Shown here: piece after piece, positions 35,579 to 43,908 of the stretch | Numbering within the stretch: the first letter of the stretch is position 1 | Layout of the letters: every line of letters starts with the position of its first letter | Origin: Sphingobium lactosutens DS20 | Lineage (GTDB): Bacteria; Pseudomonadota; Alphaproteobacteria; Sphingomonadales; Sphingomonadaceae | Length of the DNA: 64,000 nt | Assembly: GCF_000445105.1 (NCBI RefSeq) | Contig: NZ_ATDP01000106.1 | Location: forward strand, 124,001 to 188,000 | Reading direction: 5' to 3' | Translations under genes and position numbers: made by a program | Notes under the pieces: generated by a model | What the model was told of the DNA's origin: nothing | Database searches by the model: none | What the model saw: only the letters and a program-made list of their open reading frames with translations

Positions 35579-36325
35579 ATGACAGACAGGACCGTCCTCA
35601 TCACCGGCGCGACCGCAGGCATTGGTGAAGCAGCTGCGCGCGCTTTTGCCCAGGCGGGATGGCGCGTGATCGGTACGGGCCGTCGGGCGGATCGGCTGGA
35701 GGCGCTCGCGGCGGAGATCGGCCCGCAGATGCACAGCCTAGCCTTCGACATGCGTGATGAGGCGGCGATCGATGAGGCGCTGGCGTCGCTGCCGCCGGAA
35801 TTTCAGGGCATCGACCTGTTGATTAATAACGCGGGACTGGCGCTGGGGACCGCGCCTGCGCAGCAGGCGGACTTGGCGCAATGGCGGCAGATGATCGACA
35901 CCAATATCAGCGGCCTTATCGCCATGACTCACAAGCTGCTGCCGCGTCTGGTCGAGCGCACGGGCGCGATCATCAACCTGAGCTCAGTGGCGGCGACCTA
36001 TCCCTATCCCGGCGGCAATGTCTATGGCGGGACCAAGGCGTTCGTGCAGCAATTTTCGCTGGGCCTGCGATCCGATCTGCACGGCACGGGGGTGCGTGTC
36101 ACCTCGATCGAGCCGGGCATGGTCGAAACCGAATTTACCCTGGTGCGCACCGGCAGCCAAGCCGCGTCCGACACGCTTTACGGTGGCGCTGACCCGATGA
36201 CGGGGGAGGATATTGCCCAGACCCTGCTTTGGGTCGCAACCCTGCCGCCCCATCTCAACATCAATCGGCTGGAACTGATGCCGGTCAGCCAGTCCTTCGC
36301 CGGATTTCAGGTCGCGCGGGAGTAA
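35579..36325 (+). CDS. SDR family oxidoreductase (YdfG-like)
   Basis: A 248-residue classical SDR with TGATAGIGEAA, NNAGLAL, the Ser of NLSSVAA and the catalytic YGGTK. The sequence LINRLELMPVSQSFAG at the end (reading NINRLELMPVSQSFAG) matches the YdfG branch, which reduces or oxidises short 3-hydroxy acids with NADP. AGGAG lies 7 bases before the ATG at 35579. A 10-base C-run at 35547-35556 lies in the leader. Confidence 0.92.
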   Translation: MTDRTVLITGATAGIGEAAARAFAQAGWRVIGTGRRADRLEALAAEIGPQMHSLAFDMRDEAAIDEALASLPPEFQGIDLLINNAGLALGTAPAQQADLAQWRQMIDTNISGLIAMTHKLLPRLVERTGAIINLSSVAATYPYPGGNVYGGTKAFVQQFSLGLRSDLHGTGVRVTSIEPGMVETEFTLVRTGSQAASDTLYGGADPMTGEDIAQTLLWVATLPPHLNINRLELMPVSQSFAGFQVARE

Positions 36326-36344
36326 TAGGCTGGGCCGGTTGCAG

Positions 36345-36563
36345 TCAGGCGCAAAGCCCCTCCGCCTCCTCGACATGCAGCGGTTCCTGCTCCTTGGGCA
36401 TGGTGAGCGCCTTGCCATAGGGAAAGTGCAGGCCGGAAACCTGTAGCGCCTGCGCATAGAAGTCCCACCACTGCATCGTCATCTGCCAGGGCATTTGCCA
36501 AAGCTGAAAGAGCGGGCTCCAGCCGTCAGCAGCAGGATCATCCTCGAAACGGGCTATGGTCAT
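36345..36563 (-). CDS. Small Trp-rich hypothetical protein (72 aa)
   Basis: A 72-residue protein with five Trp between residues 15 and 33 (GWSPLFQLWQMPWQMTMQWW), which could form an amphipathic, membrane- or granule-surface-associated helix. It has a strong ribosome-binding site (AAGGAGACGACGC before the ATG at 36563), so it is very likely expressed. Its stop lies 20 bp from the stop of the convergent SDR. The family is not recognised. Confidence 0.65.
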   Translation of the reverse strand: MTIARFEDDPAADGWSPLFQLWQMPWQMTMQWWDFYAQALQVSGLHFPYGKALTMPKEQEPLHVEEAEGLCA

Positions 36564-36696
36564 GCGTCGTCTCCTTGTGAGTCGTACTTATATCATGACC
36601 GGAAGGCGGCCCGACCTATGATGTTCCCCATATCCCCAAAAAATCGGATGGCCCGAGGGGGTGAGCGCGTATTCTGGTCCAAAACGGAGCAAATTG

Positions 36697-36711
36697 CCGC
36701 CAATTTGGCGG
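36697..36711. promoter_or_regulatory. 15-bp palindrome upstream of the interrupted zinc-ribbon gene
   Basis: CCGCCAA-T-TTGGCGG is a perfect dyad 21 bp before the ATG at 36733. Its position suits an operator or a hairpin in the leader. The binder is unknown. Confidence 0.3.
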
Positions 36712-36732
36712 TAAGGGCGATAAGGTCGCGCC

Positions 36733-36960
36733 ATGCCACTCTCCGGACCGATCCGCCACGCTTATATCTGCCATATCTGTGGCAGCGATCATGTGGCGCG
36801 CGATGCGCGGGCCATTTGGGATGTCGCGGCATAGAATTGGGTGATCGAAACGCTGTTCGATCAGGCCCATTGCCATCATTGTAACGATCGTACGCAGGCA
36901 CAGCGTGTCGTGCTGAGCAGTCCAAACACCTTTGCGGCGCCCGAGCGGGGCGGCGATTGA
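36733..36960 (+). pseudogene. Small zinc-ribbon protein gene interrupted by an in-frame amber codon
   Basis: Reading from ATG 36733, the frame gives 33 residues (including AYICHICGSDHVARDARA and IWDVAA), then TAG at 36832-36834. It continues in the same frame for 41 more codons (NWVIETLFDQAHCHHCND and onward) to TGA at 36958. The two halves together make a 75-codon protein with two CxxC knuckles (CHIC, CHHC), as in short alphaproteobacterial zinc-ribbon proteins that read C-x-x-C-G-S-x-x-V, W-D-x-x-x-Q-x-W-V, F-D, C-x-x-C. The TAG falls exactly where those proteins carry Gln or Glu, consistent with a single-base change. It is either a recent pseudogene, a sequencing error, or a read-through site. 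Confidence 0.7.
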
Positions 36961-37159
36961 AGTTGTGACCATGCTATGGGCGCACCGGGCACGCTCCTTC
37001 CCTCGGTCGCTGGGCGCAGGCCGTTCTGACCCATTGTAGAGTAAGGCAAAGCCAGTTCGCACTGTCCCTTGCCTGAACAGTCGGTTTTGTGACGTTCATG
37101 CAACATGTTTCAAAAGCGGGAGTTCTCAACCCATGACATGATTCAAGGAGCTTCGAGCC

Positions 37160-37759
37160 ATGATGAACCCGTTCAAGCGCGTCCTTGCGGCGCTGTCTCT
37201 GGGCGCAATGACCCTGACCGGCATCACCGCCGCGCCTGCACTGGCCCAACCGGGCCACAAGGCACGCGAGCATCGCAGGGATGTTCGCGATGCCCGCCGG
37301 GATTATCGCCGCGACAGTCGCCAGGCGCAGCGGCGCTATGTGCAGGATCAACGCCGCGCGCAGCGTGACTATCGCCGGGACGTGCGTGAGGCGCGACGCG
37401 ACTGGCGGGGCGACCGTCGCGCCAACTACCGCCGGCCCGGCCGCGTCGTCTATCGCTATGATTGGAACCGGCCTGACCCGCGCTATGGTCGCTTCTATCG
37501 TCCGGACCGCTATTATCGGACCGGCTACGCGCCGATCCGGGTCGATCGCCGCACGCGCATCTATCGCGGTTATGACGATCGCTATTATTGCCGCCGTTCG
37601 GACGGAACGACCGGCCTGATTGTCGGCGCCGCGCTCGGCGGCTTGCTGGGCAGCCAGATCGACCGGGGTCAGTCCAACATAGCGGGCGTTCTCATCGGCG
37701 GTGGCGCTGGCGCCCTGCTAGGCCGGGAAATTGATCGGGGCGGATTGAACTGTCGCTGA
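37160..37759 (+). CDS. Arg-rich periplasmic protein with C-terminal glycine zipper
   Basis: A 199-residue protein. A signal peptide (residues 1 to about 29, ending ALA-QPGHK) is followed by a low-complexity Arg/Asp/Tyr region (repeats like RRDVRDARRDYRRD), a Tyr-rich middle, and a glycine-zipper 2TM segment (GLIVGAALGGLLGSQIDRG and VLIGGGAGALLGREIDRG). Glycine-zipper proteins of this kind sit at the inner or outer membrane. AAGGAG is upstream. The Arg/Asp-rich body resembles the two RcnB-like proteins at 51327 and 52755. Function unknown; envelope stress or metal handling is a guess. Confidence 0.8.
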   Translation: MMNPFKRVLAALSLGAMTLTGITAAPALAQPGHKAREHRRDVRDARRDYRRDSRQAQRRYVQDQRRAQRDYRRDVREARRDWRGDRRANYRRPGRVVYRYDWNRPDPRYGRFYRPDRYYRTGYAPIRVDRRTRIYRGYDDRYYCRRSDGTTGLIVGAALGGLLGSQIDRGQSNIAGVLIGGGAGALLGREIDRGGLNCR

Positions 37760-37804
37760 GGCGACGGCGCGAGAAGGGGTCGGGTTTCGTGACGCCTTCC
37801 CGCT

Positions 37805-38398
37805 TCAACACCAGGGATGGCGCGCGCCATCCCATTCTCGCGCCAGCCCCTCGGCGACCAACATGCCCCCGATCGACTCTCCGCTGCGCGTGACGATGCG
37901 GAGCGAGCGGCCATAGCGATCCGTGTCGCGCTCGCCCCGCTCCAGCGAAAATGCGCCCGCGTTCATCAGGCTCTGCAATCGGCGAGTCGCTTGCGCGCCC
38001 AGCGCCGCTTCGGCCGGGCAGCGGGGGCCATGGGTTTCAGGCGTGTCGATATCGGCGATGCGATATTTCGTCCCCTGAAACCAGAATGTGTCGCCATCGA
38101 CGACACAATTGATGCCGCCGCCGCTGTGGCATAAACCGAAGGTTGCGGTCAGCATGTCGGGAGGTGCGGCGAGGGAGACGGCAGGACTATCATTTTGCCA
38201 AGTCATGTCCAGCCAGACCGGGCCATACCAGCCAAGCAGCAGGCCGATGCACAGCATATAAACGACCGACGGTCCGCTGACCCCTCGTTCGACCCGCCTC
38301 GGGCGAAGCCTGGCAGCGGCCCCGCTGCGTGACCAGATGTCGCGATGATTGTCGGCAAGCCGATGCCGTTTATTGTTGCGAGAAAATCCTGTCGCCAT
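37805..38398 (-). CDS. Thermonuclease (SNase-like) family protein
   Basis: A 197-residue protein with one N-terminal membrane segment (about residues 44-64, VVYMLCIGLLLGWYGPVWL) and a C-terminal staphylococcal-nuclease-like domain. The motifs VVDGDTFWFQGTKYRIADID, TPET and the Arg-containing D-R-Y-G-R-S-L are intact. It would cleave nucleic acids outside the cytoplasm. The start at 38398 is a best guess; a TTG nine codons earlier is possible. It is convergent with the glycine-zipper gene. Confidence 0.82.
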   Translation of the reverse strand: MATGFSRNNKRHRLADNHRDIWSRSGAAARLRPRRVERGVSGPSVVYMLCIGLLLGWYGPVWLDMTWQNDSPAVSLAAPPDMLTATFGLCHSGGGINCVVDGDTFWFQGTKYRIADIDTPETHGPRCPAEAALGAQATRRLQSLMNAGAFSLERGERDTDRYGRSLRIVTRSGESIGGMLVAEGLAREWDGARHPWC

Positions 38399-38572
38399 GG
38401 TCCCGCTTTGCCATGGCAGGACCAAATAAGGCGTTAAGACCGCGCCATCTTAACGCCAGCATGGGTGGGACCGGGGAGATGCGGCATGATATCTGCCCGG
38501 CGCCGTGTGCGCGCCGCTGCGCAAGCATCCAAAATGGACGAGAACGGCAATCCCGCCTCCCCCTTGGGATGC

Positions 38573-38881
38573 TTAAGGCATTCCATCCTCATCGCCCGCG
38601 TCTTCCGTCGCGCCCAGAATGTCTTCTTCATCGTCCATCTGCGGCTCGCCGGCATAGGCATCCATGTCGATCCGGCCCGAGCGGTTCATCGCGTTCATCT
38701 TTTCCACCAGATCCTCTTTATCGTCGGGCACCAGCTGCGCCGGATCGGTCCTGCCGCCGCGTTCGCTGTCTTCGCTGAGGTCGATGCTGCGGGTGGCGGC
38801 GTCATCGGCCACATCCTGCGCTTGGGTGCCGGCTTCGGCCTGTTCGCTATTCTCTTCCAGCTCGCGCTCGGGGCGGTCCAT
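38573..38881 (-). CDS. Acidic conserved hypothetical protein (102 aa)
   Basis: A 102-residue, strongly acidic, probably disordered protein. The C-terminal half (DLVEKMNAMNRSGRIDMDAY, then AGEPQMDDEED) looks like the conserved part. The start at 38881 has AGGAG upstream. An EcfG-type stress promoter (38915-38939) reads into it, with the -10 box 33 bases before the start codon. I recall related short proteins in other sphingomonads. A role in the general stress response is inferred from the promoter alone. Confidence 0.72.
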   Translation of the reverse strand: MDRPERELEENSEQAEAGTQAQDVADDAATRSIDLSEDSERGGRTDPAQLVPDDKEDLVEKMNAMNRSGRIDMDAYAGEPQMDDEEDILGATEDAGDEDGMP

Positions 38882-38914
38882 GATGCGTCTCCTGTCAACT
38901 ATACGGCCTTCATG

Positions 38915-38939
38915 AACGGCCGGCAGCGGCCGCTGTTCC
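38915..38939 (-). promoter_or_regulatory. EcfG (general stress response) type promoter
   Basis: On the minus strand GGAAC (38939-38935) and CGTT (38918-38915) are separated by exactly 16 bases. This equals the alphaproteobacterial EcfG consensus GGAAC-N16-17-CGTT. It faces the acidic protein gene starting at 38881. By chance about half a perfect N16 hit would be expected in 64 kb on both strands, so position matters as much as the match. Confidence 0.6.
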
Positions 38940-39016
38940 GGGAAAAGCGCTGGACAGCGAAGGGAGGAGGGGGCAAAGCGCCTCGCGATCCTTTCGCACT
39001 GCAGCAGGAAACCCCC

Positions 39017-39397
39017 ATGCCTCGCCAGCTCATTTCCTCCGGCTCGCCTTTCGAGGCGCAGGTCGGCTATTCGCGTGCCGTCGTCCAGGGCGATTGGTGT
39101 TTCGTCGCCGGCACGACCGGCACGGACCCGAACACCAAGACGATGCCTGATGACGTGGTCGAGCAAGGGCGCAACGCGCTGCGGACTATCGGAAGGGCGC
39201 TGGAGGAGGCGGGCTTTTCCTTCGCGGATGTGGTGCGCGTCACTTATTATATCACCGACGCCGCCTATTGGGACGTGATGGGCGACATCGCCGGCCCCGT
39301 CTTCGGCGACATCCGTCCCGCGGCAAGCTGCGTCATCGCAGGGCTGGTCAAGCCGGAAATGAAGATTGAGATCGAAGTCACCGCGTTCAAAGGGTGA
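39017..39397 (+). CDS. RidA family protein
   Basis: A 126-residue RidA/YjgF-type protein, a trimeric enamine/imine deaminase fold. SPFEAQVGYSRAV, VAGTTGTDP, and the C-terminal RPAASCVIAGLVKPEMKIEIE with Glu are family features. AGGAA precedes the ATG at 39017. It is followed 15 bp later by the Spx/ArsC-like gene, so both are probably cotranscribed. RidA proteins remove reactive enamines formed by PLP enzymes; the canonical Arg appears as the R of RPAASC. Confidence 0.92.
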   Translation: MPRQLISSGSPFEAQVGYSRAVVQGDWCFVAGTTGTDPNTKTMPDDVVEQGRNALRTIGRALEEAGFSFADVVRVTYYITDAAYWDVMGDIAGPVFGDIRPAASCVIAGLVKPEMKIEIEVTAFKG

Positions 39398-39412
39398 CAG
39401 GAGCACAGCATC

Positions 39413-39769
39413 ATGATTACCATGTACGGCATCAAGAATTGCGACACCATCAAGAAGGCCCGCAACTGGCTGGACAATGAGCGCGTCCCCTACAGCTTCC
39501 ACGACTATAAGGTGTCGGGCGTCGACAAGGGCCGGCTGGAGGAATGGGTGATGGAGCATGGCTGGGAAACCATCCTCAACCGCTCCGGCACGACCTTCAA
39601 GGCGCTGGATGCGGGCGACAAGGCGCATATCGATGCGGACAAGGCGATCTTGCTGATGATGGCCAACCCCTCCATGATCAAGCGCCCGATCCTGGACACT
39701 GGCAAGGGCACGATCGTCGGGTTCAAGGCGACGACCTATGAAAATGCGCTGCACGGCGTGAAGGCGTGA
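39413..39769 (+). CDS. ArsC/Spx family protein (YffB-like)
   Basis: A 118-residue thioredoxin-fold protein of the ArsC/Spx/YffB family. It has MYGIKNCDTIKKARNWL with a single active-site Cys; Spx-type CxxC is absent. The FKALDAG and MIKRPIL segments are typical of YffB. It is more likely a glutathione-dependent reductase than an arsenate reductase. AGGAG is upstream. The stop TGA lies 2 bases before the next ATG at 39772. Confidence 0.88.
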   Translation: MITMYGIKNCDTIKKARNWLDNERVPYSFHDYKVSGVDKGRLEEWVMEHGWETILNRSGTTFKALDAGDKAHIDADKAILLMMANPSMIKRPILDTGKGTIVGFKATTYENALHGVKA

Positions 39770-39771
39770 GC

Positions 39772-40818
39772 ATGCGGGGGCTGGCGCAATTAGGGCTGAT
39801 TGTTCTGATGAGTCTCCTCCCTTTCTCGATGCTTCGGGCGGCGCCGGGCGCTGAACCCATCATCATCGCACATCGCGGCGCGAGCGGCGAGCGGCCCGAA
39901 CATACGCTGGCCGCCTATGAGCGCGCGATCGACCAGGGCGCGGATTATATCGAACCCGATCTGGTGCTGACCAAGGACGGGGTGCTGGTCGCCCGCCATG
40001 AAAATGAGATTGGCGGAACGACGGACGTCGCCGATCATCCCGAATTTGCCGATCGCAAGACGACCAAGGTCATCGACGGCGTCGAAATGGCGGGCTGGTT
40101 CATCGAGGATTTCACCTTGGCGGAACTGCGCACATTGCGCGCGCGCGAACGCCTTCCCGACCTGCGTCCGGCCAACAAGCGCTATGATGCGCTCTACCAA
40201 ATTCCGACATTCGAGGAGATTCTGAAGCTGGTCCGCGCCAAGGAGGCGGAGACTGGCCGGCGTATCGGCCTCTATCCCGAAACCAAGCATCCCAGCTATT
40301 TTGCGGGCATCGGTCTGCCCCATCAGGCGCCCTTGCTCGATCTGCTCAGCCGCTATGGCTATATGACGCAGGCCGATCCGGTCTTCATCCAGTCGTTCGA
40401 GGTCGGCAATCTGAAGGCGCTGCGCGCCGCCACGCGGCTGCGCCTTATCCAATTGGTCGATGCGCAGGGCGGGCCAGCCGATATGCCCGGCACTAGCTAT
40501 GACGACATGCTGACGGTGCAGGGCCTGACGGAGATTGCGACCTATGCCGACGGCATCGGCCCGTCCGCCGCGCTGGTGATCGCACCCGAAGGCGCGACGG
40601 CGCTGGTCGGCCGCGCGCATGACGCAGGCTTGCAGGTCCATGTCTGGACGCTGCGAATGGAAAACCCCTTCCTGCCCGCCCAATATCAGCGCGGCGACGA
40701 TCCCGAAGGGCGCGGCGACTTTGCCGGCTATGTGCGTGCGATCGTCGCGGCCGGGGTCGACGGCTTGTTCACCGACTTTCCGGAGCAGGCACGCGCGGCG
40801 ATGACGGCCGCGCCCTAA
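39772..40818 (+). CDS. Periplasmic glycerophosphodiester phosphodiesterase
   Basis: A 348-residue GlpQ-type enzyme that releases glycerol-3-phosphate from glycerophosphodiesters. A signal peptide (MRGLAQLGLIVLMSLLPFSM, cleavage near RAA) is followed by the catalytic IAHRGASGERPEHTL and YIEPDLVLTKDG with its metal-binding Glu/Asp and the second His in RHENEI. The ATG at 39772 has AAGG 7 bases upstream. The product could feed the glpD enzyme encoded at the right edge of the window. Confidence 0.93.
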   Translation: MRGLAQLGLIVLMSLLPFSMLRAAPGAEPIIIAHRGASGERPEHTLAAYERAIDQGADYIEPDLVLTKDGVLVARHENEIGGTTDVADHPEFADRKTTKVIDGVEMAGWFIEDFTLAELRTLRARERLPDLRPANKRYDALYQIPTFEEILKLVRAKEAETGRRIGLYPETKHPSYFAGIGLPHQAPLLDLLSRYGYMTQADPVFIQSFEVGNLKALRAATRLRLIQLVDAQGGPADMPGTSYDDMLTVQGLTEIATYADGIGPSAALVIAPEGATALVGRAHDAGLQVHVWTLRMENPFLPAQYQRGDDPEGRGDFAGYVRAIVAAGVDGLFTDFPEQARAAMTAAP

Positions 40819-40857
40819 GCGCTTGTCAAAAGGCGGTAGGGCGCGAATAACGGGGCC

Positions 40858-41283
40858 ATGCTGTCCCAGAAGACCCGTTACGCCATCCGCGCCCTCCAGC
40901 ATCTTGCCGACCGCTACCGCCAGGGCCCCGTGCCGTTGAACGAGATCGCGACGCAGCAGAATATTCCGGCCAAATTCCTGACCGTGATCCTGTCCGAATT
41001 GTCGCGTGAAGGGCTGGTGGCGACGCAGCGGGGCAGGGACGGCGGCTATTGGCTGGCGCTGGCGCCGGTCGATGTGAGCTATGGCGATATCGTCCGGCTG
41101 ACCCGCGGCTCTCTGGCTCTGACCCCCTGCGCCAGCCGCTTCGCGCATGAAAGCTGCACCAACTGCCTGCCCGAAAGCGAGTGCCGGCTCCATCGGATCA
41201 TGCTGCGCGTGCGCGACGAGACGGCCAAGGTGCTGGACGGCATCAGCCTGGCCGAGCCGATCCCGCTGGGGGCGGAGGGCTGA
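40858..41283 (+). CDS. Rrf2 family transcriptional regulator, four Cys
   Basis: A 141-residue winged-helix Rrf2/IscR-type regulator. The N-terminal LSQKTRYAIRALQHLA and IPAKFLTVILSELSREGLV, then GRDGGYWLA, are canonical. Cys91, Cys100, Cys103 and Cys109 sit in the cluster-binding region (CASRFAHESC, TNCLPESEC), so it may bind an Fe-S cluster or sense sulfur or nitric oxide; the spacing is not that of classical IscR. It is immediately upstream of the metallo-beta-lactamase hydrolase (39-bp gap), its probable target. Confidence 0.9.
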   Translation: MLSQKTRYAIRALQHLADRYRQGPVPLNEIATQQNIPAKFLTVILSELSREGLVATQRGRDGGYWLALAPVDVSYGDIVRLTRGSLALTPCASRFAHESCTNCLPESECRLHRIMLRVRDETAKVLDGISLAEPIPLGAEG

Positions 41284-41321
41284 CCCTTGCGCCGCGCGCG
41301 TGGTTTCGCCACATCGGGGGC

Positions 41322-41981
41322 ATGACCAACCCGCCGCTCAAAGCCGCCCTGATCCCCGTCACACCGTTGCAGCAGAATTGCACGCTCTTCTGGTGCACGG
41401 ACACGATGCGCGGCGCTTTCGTCGATCCGGGCGGCGACCTGCCGATGCTCAAGAAAGCGGCGCAGCAGCATGGCGTGACCATCGAAAAGCTGCTCATCAC
41501 CCATGGCCATATCGACCATTGCGGCCAGGCGGGCGTTCTGGCGCGCGATCTGGGGGTTCCGATTGAGGGGCCGCATGAGGAGGACCGGTTCTGGATCGAG
41601 CGGCTGGCGCAGGATGGCGAGCGCTGGAACGTGCCGGGGGAGAGTTTCGAGCCTGACCGCTGGCTGGCGGATGGCGACCAGGTGACGGTCGGCCATCTGA
41701 CGCTGGACGTCTATCATTGCCCTGGCCACACGCCCGGCCATGTCGTGTTCCACCATGCGCCCAGCAAGCTGGCGATCGTGGGCGACGTGCTGTTCCAGGG
41801 GGCGATCGGCCGCACCGATTTCCCGCGCGGCGATCATCAGCAATTGATCGACGCCATCACCGGCAAATTATGGCCGCTGGGCGGCGAAACCGCTTTCGTC
41901 CCCGGTCATGGGCCGATGAGCAATTTCGCCCATGAACGCCGCACCAATCCGTTCGTCGCCGATTCGGTGCTGGCGCGCTGA
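41322..41981 (+). CDS. Metallo-beta-lactamase fold hydrolase (glyoxalase II-like)
   Basis: A 219-residue MBL-fold hydrolase. The metal motif THGHIDHCGQ is intact, with further His in CPGHTPGHVVF, Asp in VGDVLFQGAIGRTD, and His in VPGHGPMS. The C-terminal region is shorter than classical glyoxalase II. Substrates of this class are thioesters or persulfides. The stop lies within 2 bp of the stop of the convergent MAPEG gene. Confidence 0.9.
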   Translation: MTNPPLKAALIPVTPLQQNCTLFWCTDTMRGAFVDPGGDLPMLKKAAQQHGVTIEKLLITHGHIDHCGQAGVLARDLGVPIEGPHEEDRFWIERLAQDGERWNVPGESFEPDRWLADGDQVTVGHLTLDVYHCPGHTPGHVVFHHAPSKLAIVGDVLFQGAIGRTDFPRGDHQQLIDAITGKLWPLGGETAFVPGHGPMSNFAHERRTNPFVADSVLAR

Positions 41982-41982
41982 C

Positions 41983-42414
41983 CTAGACCTGCGCGGCCAA
42001 AGCGGGCGGCACGGGAACCTCGCGGGTCTGCTGATAGGCCAGAGCCAGCGCTGCGCCTGCGAGCACCAGCATGACGCCCCAGGTGACGAGCGCTCCACCC
42101 GCGCGCCAGGCGGTCGGCTTGTCCGCGTCCATGCCGATGCCATGGGCGACACGCGCCAATATATAGGCCAACGCCCCCATCCACAGCCAGAGCGAAGGCC
42201 CGGCCGCCAGTTCGATCAACGCAAAGAGGATGAGGACGATCGGCGTATATTCGATGAAATTGGCATGCGCCCGCATCCGTTTGGCGAGCAGCGCGTGACC
42301 GGCGTCGCCATGCATGATCTTGTCCGAAATGCGGAACCGCGCGCAGCGAATCGCAAGCCACAGATTGAGCAGCGCGCAGGCGGCGGCAAAGGTCAATGTG
42401 ATCGGCAACAGCAT
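41983..42414 (-). CDS. MAPEG family inner-membrane protein
   Basis: A 143-residue protein with four hydrophobic segments, including LPITLTFAAACALLNLWLAI and TPIVLILFALIELAAGPSLW. The RMRAHANFIEYTPI motif is the conserved glutathione-binding block of MAPEG proteins (membrane-associated eicosanoid/glutathione metabolism), and the AR-VAHGIGM segment is also typical. GGGGGA lies upstream of the start at 42414. Bacterial members are usually glutathione transferase or peroxidase-like. Confidence 0.9.
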   Translation of the reverse strand: MLLPITLTFAAACALLNLWLAIRCARFRISDKIMHGDAGHALLAKRMRAHANFIEYTPIVLILFALIELAAGPSLWLWMGALAYILARVAHGIGMDADKPTAWRAGGALVTWGVMLVLAGAALALAYQQTREVPVPPALAAQV

Positions 42415-42491
42415 CCGGCATTCCCCCTGTATCTGGATGCGCGCACCCTATCGCGCGGGCCAGGCCGGGCAAGCGCAAAGGAAGGAAGGGG

Positions 42492-42519
42492 TTGCGTGAC
42501 CGGCAAAAAGCGCTATAGG
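42492..42519 (+). promoter_or_regulatory. Sigma-70-type promoter candidate for rpmF-plsX
   Basis: TTGCGT (42492-42497) and TATAGG (42514-42519) are separated by 16 bp. They lie about 115 bp upstream of rpmF and face it. TATAGG-like -10 boxes recur in this genome window. Confidence 0.45.
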
Positions 42520-42634
42520 CGCATGGCTTCGCGATCACCCGGGCCGCATGGGTCTGCGGCGCCGTTGGCGTCGGCATCCCATCGGAAACCGGCCAGTCGC
42601 ACAACCAGATCATTATACGGAACAAGGTGCCGAC

Positions 42635-42814
42635 ATGGCTGTCCCCAAGCGGAAAACTTCTCCCTCCCGTCGCGGCATGCGCCGCAGCCATGACGCGCTG
42701 CGCGTCGAGGCTTATCAGGAATGCTCCAACTGCGGTGAACTCAAGCGTCCGCACAATCTGTGCGACGCCTGCGGGCACTATAACGGCCGCGAAGTCGTCG
42801 CCGTCGGGGCCTGA
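42635..42814 (+). CDS. rpmF: 50S ribosomal protein L32
   Basis: A 59-residue L32 starting [20 protein letters not shown], the universal L32 start. Four Cys remain (CSNC and CDAC), so this is a zinc-binding C+ version. It is followed by plsX and fabH, the conserved rpmF-plsX-fabH order that links ribosome and lipid synthesis. AAGG precedes the ATG. Confidence 0.97.
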   Translation: MAVPKRKTSPSRRGMRRSHDALRVEAYQECSNCGELKRPHNLCDACGHYNGREVVAVGA

Positions 42815-42849
42815 GCCCATTCTCTACTCCGCAAAGGGGTGACCTGACA

Positions 42850-43908
42850 GTGTCCAGACAACCGCGAATCGCAATCGACGCGATGGGCGGGGACGAAGGC
42901 GTGCGTGTGATGATGGCCGGGGCCGCTTTGGCCCGCCATCGTCACGAAGGCCTGCGGTTCACCCTGTTCGGCGACGAAGCGCGGATCAAGGCCGCGCTCG
43001 ACCGTCATCCCAATTTGCGGGCGGCGTCGGATGTAGTGCATAGCGACAGCGTCGTGGATGGGTCGGACAAGCCAAGCGTCGCTGTTCGCAAAAAGACCAG
43101 CTCCATGGCGATGGCGATCGCCGCAGTGAAGGCGGGCGAGGCCGGCGCGGCAGTGTCCGCCGGCAATACCGGCGCGCTGATGGCGATGGCGAAGCTGGCG
43201 CTGCGCACCATGCCCGGCGTCGACCGGCCAGCGCTGGCGGCAATGCTGCCCACGCTGGGCGACAATGACGCCATCATGCTGGATCTGGGCGCGAACACCG
43301 AATGTGATGCGCGCAACCTCGTCCAGTTCGCGGTGATGGGCGCAGCCTATGCCCGGATCGCCTTCGACCTTGACCGGCCCCGAGTGCGCCTGCTCAACAT
43401 CGGCACCGAGGAGCTGAAGGGCACCGACGAAATTCGCGATGCCGCCGCCGTGCTGCGCGCCGCCAATGACCTCTCGCTCCAGTTCGACGGCTTCACCGAA
43501 GGCGACAAGATCGCGCGCGGTGACAGCGACGTGATCGTGTGCGACGGTTTTTCCGGCAATGTCGCGCTCAAGACGGCTGAAGGCACGGCCCGCTTCGTGA
43601 CCGATGTGCTGCGCAAGGCCTTTACCAGCTCGATCCGGTCCAAGATCGGCTTCCTGATTTCAAAGCCGGCCATGTATATGCTCAAGCATCATCTGGACCC
43701 GAATAATCATAACGGCGCGGTGTTCCTGGGCCTCAACGGCGTCGTGGTGAAAAGCCATGGCAGCGCGGACGAAAAGGGCGTCGCCAATGCCGTCCATGTC
43801 GCGGCGCGCCTGCTGGAAGAAGATATCACCCGCCGCATCGCCGCCGATATGGCGGGCGTCGAAGGACTGGGCGCCGTCGCATCGAAGCTGGAGCAGCCCG
43901 TCAAGTGA
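42850..43908 (+). CDS. plsX: Phosphate acyltransferase PlsX
   Basis: A 352-residue enzyme making acyl-phosphate from acyl-ACP for phospholipid synthesis. It begins [12 protein letters not shown] and contains [19 protein letters not shown] and [13 protein letters not shown], all family hallmarks. The start is GTG at 42850. Its TGA overlaps the GTG start of fabH, so the two are translationally coupled. Confidence 0.97.
   Translation: MSRQPRIAIDAMGGDEGVRVMMAGAALARHRHEGLRFTLFGDEARIKAALDRHPNLRAASDVVHSDSVVDGSDKPSVAVRKKTSSMAMAIAAVKAGEAGAAVSAGNTGALMAMAKLALRTMPGVDRPALAAMLPTLGDNDAIMLDLGANTECDARNLVQFAVMGAAYARIAFDLDRPRVRLLNIGTEELKGTDEIRDAAAVLRAANDLSLQFDGFTEGDKIARGDSDVIVCDGFSGNVALKTAEGTARFVTDVLRKAFTSSIRSKIGFLISKPAMYMLKHHLDPNNHNGAVFLGLNGVVVKSHGSADEKGVANAVHVAARLLEEDITRRIAADMAGVEGLGAVASKLEQPVK

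Noticed and set aside
39413-39769. Arsenate reductase
   Set aside because: The sequence fits the YffB branch with a single Cys, and no arsenic genes are nearby.
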